Positions 50,599-63,249 of a stretch of DNA of 64,000 nucleotides are shown one piece after another (positions within the stretch are counted from its first letter, which is position 1; each line of letters begins with the position of its first letter). Source of the DNA: Epichloe hybrida. Its lineage: Eukaryota; Ascomycota; Sordariomycetes; Hypocreales; Clavicipitaceae. The stretch is from contig JAFEKR010000016.1 of NCBI GenBank assembly GCA_019022495.1, positions 868,001 to 932,000 of the forward strand, read 5' to 3'. The position numbers and the translations under genes are program-made. Below the pieces are notes generated by a model. It saw only the letters and a list, made by a program, of their open reading frames with translations. It was not told the DNA's origin and did no database searches.

Positions 50599-53500
50599 TA
50601 ATACCCCCCTTATATATAATTAACCTTAATTATAAAATAAGCTACTTACTTAGGGTATAGTTACTATATTAGAGTTTCGTAAGGAAAAATAAGAGAAGGC
50701 ACCTTATATCTAGACACGTAAGTGAATAAAAAGAAATAATAATAATAATACTACTAATTAAAAAACAACCCCTTATTATAGTTAGTAATATTTTAATAGT
50801 AGCTTACACGCGGCTTTACTATAGCAAAACAAATGTTATTACCTATTACATAGCTAGAAAAATAATATAAATAACCTATGTTAATTTTTGTAATTAGTTA
50901 AATAAATAAGGTACCTAATACTAGGGTTCTAAATAGTCTAACTAAAGGGCTTGTGTTATAGTTACTATAAGCTTGTAGCTATTAGGCATATGTGTGTTTA
51001 GTAGTGCTAATGGTTATTATTATAATTTGTGAATTACCTATATATAGTACGTTAGATTACTTAAGGGGTCTAGGGTTAATATAAAAGAGACTAATTTTTC
51101 CCCCCTTTTACACTTTTCCTTTCTTTTATAATATCCCTTAACCTTATAAGTTACCCTTACTAGCTAAGTAATAGCTCTCTTACTGCTATTACTTAGTAGT
51201 TACTAATCTCTTTTAGTCCCTAATTATTATTATTTATCCTTATTTATCTTAGTTTCTTACCCTTATCTAGCTTATAAGTTTATACTCTTATTAGCATAAC
51301 TTCCTTATTTAGTCTATTATAGCTAACTTATAGCTAGTTTACTATATCTAAGTCTTATACCTAAACTCTGCCTTTATTAATACCTTAAGAAAATCTATTA
51401 ACTAAGAAATCTCCTATAAAGTCTCCCTAAAAGCAAACTTCTTCTAAAATCTTATTATAAGTTTATTATATCCTTATAGTGTCTTTATTACTAATTTACT
51501 ACTAGTAAAATAACTTTAAAAAAGATTCTATATATGCGCTATTATTAGTAAGTAATAATATAAAATATCCTCCTAAAAAATAGCACTTATAAGATTCTAA
51601 GATACCTTATTAATAAAAAAACCTTCCTAGCTAAATATAATAAATCTTTAAGTATAACTTTCTTACTTACTTATTACTTCTTTATAGCTAATATTTAATA
51701 GGCTATTTAATAAAATATACTTATTATTTCTAAAATAATAAAAACTATATTATAGTATATCTCTCTTAACTAGAATTTACCTAGTTATTACTAATACACT
51801 ACTAGACTTTAGCTTAAATTATATAGCTTTATAATAGGCTATTTAAGCTTATTAAAGCTACTCCTAAAGGTAGCTATTACTATTAAAATAAAGTAAGTAT
51901 AATCCTATTTCCTAGACACTAGATTATTACTAACTTACTACTAGCCTATTATAAAAGTAAAGAAAAAGCTATAAAATACTATCCTAGTTTATAAAAATTC
52001 TAATAAGCGTAGTTATGTCTGCCACGCTTAAATATTTACTAATACTACCTATAAGGCAAAATATAATAAATATACTATAATAGCGCTACTAAGTAATACT
52101 ATAAATTTAGAGACTTAGATTAATATTATAAACTACCTTTGCTTTATAGCTTAGAATATCCTAAAGGTAAGCTTTCTTAATATATATAGCTAATACTTAA
52201 CTAACTTACTAGTAGTTTACACTAAATACTATTAATTTACCTAAATATATTAGTCCCATTAAGCTCCCTAGTGCACTTTAGGTCTATATATATAGAGAGA
52301 GGGATTTTAATAATAAAGATACTTCTAAGGCCTTTTCCTTTATAGCTCCTATAGCTACTAATAATAATAAGGGACTAGTAGTCTTAAGGGCTAACTCTAT
52401 TATAGAGAGATAGGTGCTTAGTAGCTATATAATAGATTATTTAAGTTATCTAAGTAAATTAACTTTATTTTCTAATATCTTTAGTGTATTAAGTTATAAA
52501 ATATAATTACCTTATATTAACTTTATTACTTAGCTATTACTTATAGTTATTAATAATTTCTCTAGTAATAAAATCTCTTTTTAATACCTAAGAATTCTCT
52601 AAAGTATTATAGCCCTTCTATTTAACTAGATATTTATAATGCTTTCTATTATAGTAATGTGAAATAATTCTCTTAACTTTAAACTCTTATTTATTATCTT
52701 TAATAGTATCTTATAGTAAGGATATATTTTCTATATCTATTAGGTCCCCTTTAAAAGGTTTAAGACTAGTAATATTAAATATATTATATAATTAAGTCCT
52801 AGGTAGTAATTTTAATTAATACGCTAATCTATAACTTCTAATTACCTTTTTAATCTTATAGAGGCCTAGATACTTTATAGCTAGCTTCCTACTAGGGTAT
52901 CTTAGGTTAATGTTTTTTATTAATAATAAAACATAGTTACTAACTTTAAACCTTATTAGAGTTCTCTTCTAGTTATAATATTTTTTATACTAAGTCTATA
53001 AGTTACTTAAAAGCTACTTAATTATAGTATACTTCTCTCTTAGTGCTAAAATCTTACTTTTAGCTTAATTATTTACTAAAGGGATATCTACTACTACTTA
53101 CTATAGACCTCTAGGATTATAACCTTATAACGCCTCCGCTAGTGTGTAGCTATGCGTTAAGTGATTACTTATATTATATATAAATTACGCTAATAATAGG
53201 TTATTCACCTAATTAGTCTATTTAGCATAAGTAAAAGCCCTTAAATAATATTCTAAGACCTAGTTTAAACATTTTATTTAACTATCTATCTAAGGGTAAA
53301 AAGCAGTGCTAAGTAGTTGCTTTATTACAAGAAAATAACAAAAAGTTATCTAAAAACCACTAGTAAATGTGGAACCTTAGTTTATCATAATACCTTCTAG
53401 GGCTTTATAGTCTCTAAAAACATATTCTAAGAATATAGTTACTAGCCTATTGCTAGTTAGTTACATTAAAACAGGGATATAAATACTGTATTTTGTAAAA

Positions 53501-56500
53501 TAGTTAATAATAACTAAAATTACATTATAGGTTTAATTTAAATCTTTTACTAGTGAAAGTCTAGTAATAAAATCTATTAATAATTCTTAAAAGGGGCAAT
53601 TAGGCACTAGTAACGTAACTAGCTTACTATATAGTTTATAATACCTTAGTTTTAAAGTCTAATAATTTATATAAGTACTAATATATACCTTTATATCTTT
53701 CTTTATTATTAGCTAATAATATTAGTTTATAATCTAATAAAGAGTTTTACTTACTCCTTAGTGCCTAGTAGTAAGGTTATTATAAGTTAGTAATAAAATT
53801 TCTTTCCTTATACCTAGAGAAATAAAAATATAATTCTTAAATATTAATAGCTTAAAGAGTCTAATTAACTATATCTAGGACATAGCTAAATTGCTACTTT
53901 TAAGTAACTTTAATTAAGCTATAGTAAAGTTATTACCTTACTATGCTTTATATAATAAGACTTAAATTAGGGGTTTTAATTCTAAGCTCTTTTCTAGAAA
54001 GTTAAAGTTAAACTTAGAAGAGGTTCTCTAAATAGATTAAATCCTAGCTATAATATCTCTATAAGTAATTAGTTTAATAAATACTTTTAGTCTTATAGGG
54101 ACATAGATAAGTAACGTTTTTAAGGGGCGCCCTTACTACTTACTAGTAATAACCTATGCTAGTCTATCCCTATTAGTAATAGCTAGTCTAATAGGAAAAT
54201 TAAAATAATTAAGCAATAAATAATGCATACGCTAGGTACTAATAGTATCACTATAGCTAGCTTATTACTTATTAATAAAAGTATAAAAAGTATTAAATAA
54301 CCCTACTAATACAACTCTTCTAAGATTATCTAAATTATTAGGTTCTTTAGGAATATAGTTAAGTTACGATTTTTTAAAACCCTAGATATTAGCAGTATTA
54401 TTGTAGTGTTATTATAACTAACTATTAGTTATATTAAGTGATGTTTTCGTGAAGCCTATGGCATTAATAATATTACTATAGTATTCCTATCTCTTAGTAT
54501 TTACAAATTTAGATAAAAAGGTAAGAAGTTATATAGTTACTACTTTCTCTTTCCTTACCTTACTTATAAAATCTAGTCTTCTTAAAAGTAAGTTAGTAAG
54601 ATTTAATTTCCCTATATAATATATAATCTTAAAGTTAAAAGAATAAAGCTTATTAAGCATAGCTACTTACTTACTAGTAAGCTTAGGCTTTATAGCAAGG
54701 TACTTATAGTTTAAATAATCTATAATAACTTTAATTATATAAGCTAAATAAGCAAGATAGTGTCTCTATATGTAAAAAGCCTCTTAGATAGCTAATAATT
54801 CGCTATTAGGTGTTAAATATTATAATTTAGTATTAGTTATCTTTCTTAACATAAACGTAACTAGGTGCTAGTAATCTAGCACTAATATTATGAGTATAGC
54901 CCTAATTATATGTCTAGATATATCTATCTTCACTCTAAGATACGTAAGTAAGTTAAAATACACTAAAATTAGCACTTCCTAAAATCTTTATTAAAGCTCT
55001 CTAAACGCTGCTATCTCGCGGGGTTCTAGTTTAAATATCACTAGTTAATTCCCTCTAAGGCAATCTATTAATAAAATAATAACTTTACTATACTATTTAA
55101 TAAAACAGCAGTAAAATCTAGTAAAACCAAGAAATAACTAAATATTAAAAACACTACATAGTATTAGCTAGGTTATAATTACTTTAACTCTTACTAGGTC
55201 TAAAATTATAATACCTTTCTCTAATATCTTAAAGCCTAAAAATTTAACTTCCTTAACTAAAAATTTAACACTTCTTAAGGTTAATAAAAAGACTTGCTTG
55301 CCTCTCTAAACCTATGTAAAACTTATTTAATATGCTCTATATAATCTTTAACCTTACTACTATATATTAGCGTATTATCTAGATAGATAATATAGGTCTT
55401 ATTAATAAGTCCTTTAAGAGCATTATTAATATACTCCTAAAAAGTCACTAGTATGTTAACTAGTCTAAATAGCATTACTAAATATTTAAAGTGGCTATAT
55501 TAATAACAAAACGCTATTTTCTACTTATTACCTAAGTAAATACGTAGCTAGTAGTACGCATCTTTTAAATCTAGGACTATAAAAATAACTACACCTGCTA
55601 ATTAATTAAGAATTTCAGCGATAAGGGGCAAAGGGGTCTTATTCTTAATTATAATCTTATTTAGGCCCCTATAATTCACATAAAGCCTTAATTTCCCTCC
55701 TTTCTTTAGAATAAATAAAATTAGGGCTTTAGCTAGGCTAACTAATCTTCTAATCTACCCTTTAAGCTACGCACTTATAAGGTACTCTTTAAGAACCTCT
55801 AGCTCCCTTTTAGCTAAATTATATATAGGCCCCTAAGGTAGTATTTTCCTTTCTTCTAATTTAATCACATAAGTATAACCTAACCTTTTTTATTATTTTA
55901 GCTTAAACCTATTATAACCTTCACTTTCTTACCTTAGCCTTATTAGTTAGCTCTAGGTTATTAGGATCTCTTAACTAATTATTTACTTCCTTATAGCATT
56001 ATTTAAGCTATTTAAAAAGATTATAATTCTTAGATATATAGGGATTTCTTTAGGTAACTTAGCTTTTACCTTATCCTAGGCTTATATAAAGGATTAAAAT
56101 AATTAGCTATTCTTTTGCCTAAGATTTAGTAATAACCTTATTACTTCTAAGTGTCTTACACTTATATTTATTATTCTAGTTTTTAACTATTTTAGGAAAT
56201 CTACCTAGGTAATTAATAAATAACTTACATGCCTATTCACAGCTATATAATATATTTACTATTGCTTTGCATTACTAGCTAGGTAGCTACCTATATATAT
56301 TACCTTAGTTATATTATCCTTAAAGGTATAGTAGTTTAATTTAAATAGTATATCTAAGTTTACTAAGAAATTCTATAGGCTTTTATACATTTCCCCTTTA
56401 TATATAGGCATTTTTATTTATATTTTAATAAGATTACCTTACTACATAATTACTACATAATTACTATAGACTATAAGTAAAATCATAGCTAATGTTTAAG

Positions 56501-56900
56501 GGGTAATTATAAGTCTAGATTAAGGGGTAATTATAGGTCTAGTTTAAGGTCTAGCTAATCCTAGATTTACCTTAAGCTCTCTAATTTATGCCTTTATCTA
56601 TAAGACCTCTTATCTTCTCTAAAGGTAACGTAGCTTAGATTATATAACCTTATAGCGTTACTATAATACCCTTTTTTCTTTAGTTATATTATCTATATCT
56701 CCACCTAAATTAGGATTAAGTGGCGTTTATTACACCCTATTATCTATAGTTCTAGATTATAAGGGTTCTCTATCTTCCTAATTATCTATAGCTTTATTAT
56801 TATAAGGTACTAGCGTGTTTCTTATAAATCTTTAAAGTATTAGCTATATAATAATCTAGCTAATAGTTTATATCCTTAAAAAGGTTAAGAGAGATTAATT

Positions 56901-57170
56901 TATTATAGCTTATACTAAAAGGTTAAGAATAAAGTAATAGCTAAGACTATTATAGTTACTACTAGATAAATACTAGCTAGGGGCAGGTATGTAAAGGTTT
57001 TAATCTCTAACCTAGCACTAATAATATACGTAGTCTTTAATAAGTACCTTGCTTTATAAGCACGTGGCTATCTCGTAGCTAGCTAGCCTCTTTGTTATTC
57101 GCATAGCCTAAAGGTTCTCCAAAGACCCGCTTTAATAAACATCCTATCTTTGACCTCTGCGCTCCTAACA
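56901..57170 (-). repeat. Gypsy 5' LTR
   Basis: 270 bp. Its inner (left) end reads TATTATAGCTTATAC, exactly the other LTR's start with every CA and TG changed to TA. Its outer end, CTTTGACCTCTGCGCTCC, is unmutated. Confidence 0.93.
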
Positions 57171-57175
57171 CCTAG

Positions 57176-57757
57176 CTATCTAGCTAAATTAAAAAGATCT
57201 TCTTCCTCTTATATACCTACTAACTATATTGGTGAATCTAGACCACTAAAGAGGTCTTACAGGCCACTTTTTATTTTCCGCAAAATTCATTTATATGTAA
57301 AATCCAAAAAATTAACTCACTACCATACAAACTAGCAACCTATATGCACCAAATTTTAGTCTAAAAAATATTCCTATATAAAATAAAAGCCTTATCTTCT
57401 AGCTTTAATTTGCTATATGTAAGACTTTTGTATAACCTCTAGTTAAAGAGAAAATCGCTATTAAAGATAACTATAGGGTAACTTGCTTACGTCACCCTAG
57501 CTTACCTAATTACTAGTGGCACTGCGGTTATGGCTATGCTTGTAGCCACAATGTAATTAAATAATCTATAATTAATAATTAATTTAGATTAGTTATCCAC
57601 ACGGTTAGTCACAGCTATTAACAGCTGCGATATAGCCATTAATAGCTACCTTCGCGACTATTAACAGCTACAGTGCAGCTATTAGGCTTGCAATGCAAGC
57701 TAGTAATAAAAAGGTCCTTTAACTAGAAAGGGCTAAAAATAGGTCTTATTTTTAACA
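57176..57757 (-). repeat. Copia 3' LTR, proximal part
   Basis: Continuation of the LTR begun at 50097 after the Gypsy insertion; it matches 63482 onward. Ends TTTTTAACA beside the polypurine tract. Includes repeated CAGCTATTAACAGCT-like units near 57610-57690. Confidence 0.85.
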
Positions 57758-58299
57758 CCCCCTTTACAAAAGAATTACATATAAGCTAATTAAAAGCGTA
57801 CAAAGTAATATAGGGTAAATAAGAACTTTTTAGATAAAAACAGATAAAAAGGAAAAAACAGGAAAAGATAAAAGACCCCCTTTTTAAATTCCTAGCTATT
57901 GTTAAATATAGCACCCTTTTTAGCGTTGTTTTTGGTTCCCTGTTAAAGGGATTTAGTTGTTGGTTTTTTAATGATTATTAAGCCCTAAGAGCTTAATAAA
58001 AGCCTAATAAAGAGGTCTAGATAGAGGCTTTATTAGACCGTCTGCAGGTATTAACTTCGTATCTAGATATTTAATCTTAGCTAAACCCTCTAAAACCTAT
58101 TGCCTAATATAGTTAAACTTTAGCAAGGTATGCTTTATATAGCTATGTAAGGCAGGGTTATAGGCAGTGGTTATAGCGCCTTAATTATCGCAATATATCT
58201 AGATAGGGGGAGAAATAGGGGTTTTTAGCTCCTTAAATAAGCCCTAAAGCCACTATAGCTCCCGGAAGGTCTCGCAGATAGCGTTAGCTTTAGCTTCTA

Positions 58300-61200
58300 A
58301 TGTTAATAGAGCTATTATACTAGCTTTCTTTGATTTCTAGCTAATAGGTCCACTAGCTAGCTTAAATAGATAAGCGTAGGTTAATTTAGAGGTCTTTTTA
58401 TCCCCTACAAAATCACTATCACAATAACCTATTAGGCTTTTGCTAGCTATACCTTTAGGGTCTCCCCTATAAATTATAGCAAGGAATTTAGTCCCTAATA
58501 GGTACCTAAGCAGGTTTTTAGCTGCTTTTAGGTGCTCTATATAAGGCCTAGCTAGTGCTATAGATAGCCACTGAAGTGTAAAGGCCACATCCAGCCTTAT
58601 AAGTAACATTAGGTACATTATAGTCCCTATAATACACTAATAGAGCTTGATTTCACTAGCTATTAAAAGCTTAGTAGTCTGCGTAGCTAACACGCCTAGC
58701 TAAAGAGGTATGCTAATAGGCTTACTATCTAGCATATTAAATTGATTTAAAGCCTCTAAGATATACTAAGATTAATGAATTTTTAGGACCCTATTAGGTC
58801 TATCTTGTATAATTTAAACCCCTAAGAAGAATTCAGCTAGCCCCCTATTTTCTATTAGATAGACTTTATAAAGTTCCTTTTTAAGTCTTTGGATATAACG
58901 TAAATCCAGTCTAATTAGAAGATAATCATCCACATATGTGATAATAAAGGTTTTAGTGGAGGAATTATAGAATATAGCTAGGTTAGAAATTAGAGGGCTA
59001 AATCCTAGGGACTTTAGCACTGCAATTAGTGCTTATTGCCATTCCCTTAAGCTCTATTTTAGGCTATATAAAGATTTCTATAATAAAATTACTTAATCTT
59101 TAGAAGGTTTATAGCCAAAACTTTTAGCTAATTTAGCTAATTTAGGATTTGCTTCAAGGAATTTGATAAATCCGTCTAGAATAACCATATAAATCTGTTG
59201 TTATAGCTTACTATTAAGAAAAGCTCCTATAAAATCAACCTGTTTGATTTCCCAGTTATTCTAAGCCGCTAGGGCTAGTAAAATCCTCTAGCTAGGGGGA
59301 ATGCTTGTAGCTACAAAGGTCTCTAGATAATCTAGACCTTTAATTTGCATAAATCCCTTAGCAACAAGTCAGGCCTTGTTTTTAAAGGATTATTTTCTTT
59401 ATCCTTTTTAAGCTTATAAACAAGCCTATTTTTTAGTACTTTTTAGCCCTTAGGTACTTAGTCTTTCCCTATAAATTTAAAAGTACTAGCCTTTAGAAGC
59501 TATTTGTATTCCTTATACGTAGCTTCTATCTATTTATCCCTTTTAGGGCTAGATATAGCTTGCTTCTAGGTCTTAGGTTTAGGGCTATTAGGGTTGTTTT
59601 CCTTTAGCTTCTCCTATACCTTAAAGCAGATTTCTTTTATAAAATCTAGAGAAGAAGGGGAACTAATATTAATATCTATAGAGTTAATATTAGGGTCGAA
59701 GTTAGTAATTTTGTCAAAATTAAGGTCTAGAGTCAAAATCTGATTTCCTAGTAAAGTTACGGGCGTGGCCTCCTCTAAGGCCTCTGGAATTAGTTCCTTA
59801 GGGGGTTATACAGGCCCTATAGGGTGTTTTTCTTAACCTATAGGGGGATTTTGATTTCCTATGTTGTCTATAGGGTAATCCTTTAAACCTTAATTTAGAT
59901 CTTAATCTTCTAAATCATTTTCCCCCTCTAAAGAGTTATCCCCTATAGAAAGCCTAGGTAATCCTTTAGAGATAGGACCTATAGGCTCTATAATCTTAAT
60001 AAAGCTAGTCTTCATAACTAGCCTTTTAGAGGGGATGTACACTAGATAGGTATTAGAACCTAGTGTAGCTAGTAACCTTCTAGGGATAGTCCTAGCTACT
60101 AACTTCTAGGCTTTAGGTCGTTTTTCTAGGGGGATTAGAATCTCACAGTGAGATCCTATGGCTCTAATACTACTAATATCAGTCGTACAGGGCTGATTTA
60201 GCTCCCTAGCTAGCAGTTATTTAGGGCTTTTATCCTTAGTAGTATTAGTAGTTATATTAACTAGGTTAACAACTACAGGTAATACAAAACACCATAGATA
60301 TAAAGGTAATTTTGCCCACTAGATAGTAGCCCTTAATTAATCTAGAATAGTACAAATTAAACGCTCTGCTAATCCATTTTGCTCATAAATATAGGGACTA
60401 GAAGTCGTAAATTTAATCCCTTTAGAATTTAACTAAGTTTAACAACTAGAATCAATTTCTTAGCCTCTATTAAAGTGAAGGTGCCTAGGATATTAACCTA
60501 GTTGATTTTTAAGCCCTTTAAAGAAGCCCTTAATAGCCCTATAAACAGTTAGGCCTTCCTTATTAGGTAATAAGAACACCCACTTATATCTAGTTTTTTA
60601 ATTAACTAGAAATAAGCAAATTGACTGTTTATTGTACGGTATAGGGCTGATTTTTAGCGTATCCCCCTCTATTCGATCTAGAGCTCGAGGGGGGTTAGGG
60701 ATAGCTAATTTCCTAGGTCTTCTAACTACCTTAGATTAATCACAAGCTATACATTTAAAGTCTTTATCCTTAATTTTAGAAAAATCAGGGATTCCTTTAG
60801 TTATAAGGCTTATTTTCTTTAGCAAAGGAAGCCCTAGGTGCCCTAATCATACATGCCATAGGCTAGCTAGTTCTAGTAACTTTTAATATTAAAGGTCTTT
60901 AGGGCCTGAATTAGGGTCTAGATTCGGGTCTAGATTAGGGCCCTCTCCATTAGTCCCCTACTAGGCCCCTTAAGAACCACAGGCCTCTTAGGGAGGTATT
61001 AGGGACCTTTTTCCTTTACTAAGGCCCTCTAACACCCCTAAATCTATTTCTTTAGATTTATAAGGGACCTAACCTAGGGCTATAGGCATTAGAGAAGGGA
61101 CTAAATCCCCTAAATCATCCCGTATGACTTCTTTAATATCATCATCTTCGTTAATTTTAGCGATTTCGTCTAAATCAGAAGCCTAATCTGGCTTTTTAGA

Positions 61201-62949
61201 GGGAATTTGAACCTCTATAGGGTAGCTAATTAGATAGCTATAACCCCTAAAGCTGGCATAGGTAAAAGGTCGGATATAATGAGATTTTTTACAGGGCCCT
61301 TTATATAATGTTAGTGTAAATTGGTTTTTAACATGAAAGAAAAAACCATGTTTTTCTATATCTAGGGCAGCAATATAAGACCTATCTTTAAGATAAAGAT
61401 GGTTTTTTATAAAGCAACCACTAGATATATAGTGAATAAGGCCACTAACTATATTAACATTAAGCTAAGGAAAATATAGAGCGTCCTTTAGCACTAAGGT
61501 CCTATATTTATTAGGTTTCTTTTAATATAAGACCTTAAAAACAGCACTACCGTGACCCTTAGGATAAATAGGGCCACCACTGGTTATAATAGGGTTAGAT
61601 TCCCCCTTCTTAAAAGGGGTATAATCCCTAAAGACCTCCCTAGAATTAACTATATATACAGTCAAACCTATATTATATAATAAGGCCTTTTTCATGTCTT
61701 TACTGTAATAATTAAAACCATTTAAGGTATTAATTTCTTGTTTTTCATTATCCGAATCACTAGAGCTAGAATTAGATCTACTATCGCTAAAGCTCTTATA
61801 ACTAGTCTTGTAATTGCTAGGTTTCTTGTACGGATTAAGTGCTCTATTAGAAAGGTTGTAATTTCCTAGCATAAAAGAACCCTCTGTAAGTTCTTTAGTA
61901 TCCTTTTTATCTGATTTTTAACCCTTTTGCTTCTTTTTCTTCTTATTAGAATTAGAAGAGCCCTTATTTTCTTCAGAGCCTTCTTTCTTCTTTTTCTAAC
62001 CTTTAGGGGCCTTTTCTTTATCTTTAGCGCCCTTTTCTAGGTCTTTAGCCCTATAATTCAGGGCTTTGGCTACCGTAGATAACTTATCCCTCTGTTTAGC
62101 TAAAAGGTCTGCTATTAGGAATTCAAGATTTAGGGCTTCTAGGGGGACCCCTATAGCCCTATTTATACGCATGCTAAATCGTTGCCTCTTAGCTCACTAA
62201 GGGAAGGTTGATTTTAGGGATTGAAGATATTGATTAACCTAATCTATAGGATTAATTAGGACCCCTAAAATCAATAATCTAGCTAGTAAATTATTAAAAA
62301 CTGCATTAAAGGCTTCTAAAGTCCCCTTAAATCCATGAAAATTCAGGTTATGAAATTCAGAATATAGGGACCCCCTCTGGATTTTAACGCTATGTGAATA
62401 TTGCCTAATAAGTAAATTATAGGCTTCTTCAGGTGATTTTTGCCAAGTTATAGCGGCTTAGGGGCCTTCTGTATAACTATCCCTTAGTAACATTAGGATA
62501 ATAGCTTAGTTAGTGTCCCCTAGTGCCCTAGAAATATCCGGATTATCTAGAAAATTAGGCATGCCTAAAGCTCTAAATTGGATAGCTAGGGCTTGTTTCC
62601 ATTGATCGAAATTTTCAGCTCCTTTAAGCTTAGCAGTCTTAGGGAAGCTATAAACCCTCTTATTAAATTCCTTAATAATTGAATTATTAAAGGCAGCTTA
62701 TACAGAGCTAGATTCAGGTGCCTTATCTTAAATAGGCTGCTGAATTTGCTACTGACTAGCGGGCTTAGCAGCTTCCACACCCTCCATAGGTCTATCATTA
62801 ATAGCTAAAGTTAAGGACTCTAGCTTCTGTATTACTAGATTGATAGCATTTTGTTGTTTAATAACCTGCTCTTTTAGCTGGTTATTTAGAACCTCTTGCG
62901 CACTAAGATCAGGGACTAGAGGTCCCTGACCTTGTTGATTGGTAGCCAT
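58300..62949 (-). pseudogene. Copia gag-pol polyprotein, RIP-broken
   Basis: On the minus strand, in order: gag start at 62949 (MATNQQGQGPLVPDL) with a coiled, Gln/Leu-rich stretch; a protease region at ~61700 where YNIGLTVYIVNS replaces the expected DTGAS-type site, so the active Asp is lost; a WH..LGHLG pre-integrase zinc region near 60800; an integrase core around 60700-60250; reverse transcriptase with intact ITYVDDYLL near 58930; and the Copia RNase H block (SLIGYCDSDFVGDKKTSK) at 58337-58618. The order PR-IN-RT-RH is diagnostic of Ty1/Copia. Many in-frame stops; not functional. Confidence 0.88.
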
Positions 62950-62956
62950 CTTCTAA

Positions 62957-63187
62957 TTTTATAGAAGGGAAGTCTTCTATTTGTACTGAAAATCCTTTTT
63001 ATAGAAGGGAAAAGCTTCTATCCGCGCTGAATTTCCTTTTTTATAGAAGGGAAAAGCTTCTATATCGCTCGTGCGCTTCCTGTTTTATAGAAGGGAAGTC
63101 TTCTGTAACCACAATGATTCCTTTTTTATAGAAGGGAATAGCTTCTATCTCACGGGTCCTTCCTGTTTTATAGAAGGGAAGTCTTCT
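62957..63187 (-). repeat. Six-copy array of ~42-bp units, each with a hairpin, in the Copia leader
   Basis: Units begin near 62957, 62997, 63039, 63083, 63124 and 63167. Each carries TTTTATAGAAGGGAA followed by TTCT, giving a short inverted repeat of AGAAG with CTTCT. Two versions alternate: one with AAGTCTTCT, one with AAAAGCTTCTA. The spacers between hairpins differ in sequence. The array lies between the primer-binding site and the gag start codon (62949), so it is in the untranslated leader of the element's RNA. Confidence 0.9.
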
Positions 63188-63232
63188 GTAACCGTACGCA
63201 AAGTGCACTAGAAAGAATTTTATAGTAATAGA

Positions 63233-63246
63233 CCAGGCTTATAACC
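63233..63246 (-). other. Probable Copia primer-binding site, internal initiator-tRNA type
   Basis: Three bases inside the 5' LTR. The plus strand reads CCAGGCTTATAACC, close to the anticodon stem-loop of initiator tRNA-Met (CAGGGCTCATAACC in yeast); 11 of 14 positions agree, 12 if the T at 63240 is a RIP change. Drosophila copia is primed by a half initiator tRNA annealed at this region. The assignment is inference from the resemblance and the position. Confidence 0.6.
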
Positions 63247-63249
63247 TAT

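Larger units (their letters stand above)
50329..57170 (-). mobile_element. Full-length Gypsy (Ty3-type) LTR retrotransposon inserted in the Copia LTR
   Basis: 6842 bp between a 5-bp target duplication CCTAG (50324-50328 and 57171-57175). Identical-length LTRs of 270 bp, start TG, end CA. Minus-strand remnants occur in gag-pol order: reverse transcriptase around 55600-55100 with the YLDD box read as YLDN at ~55372-55392, RNase H around 54900, and integrase around 53280-53320 where STAFYP...DS is the remnant of STAFHPQTDGQ. The order RT-RNaseH-IN identifies Ty3/Gypsy. A C-run at 50604-50609 (purine on the minus strand) is the likely polypurine tract. All frames are broken by RIP, so it is inactive. 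Confidence 0.92.
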
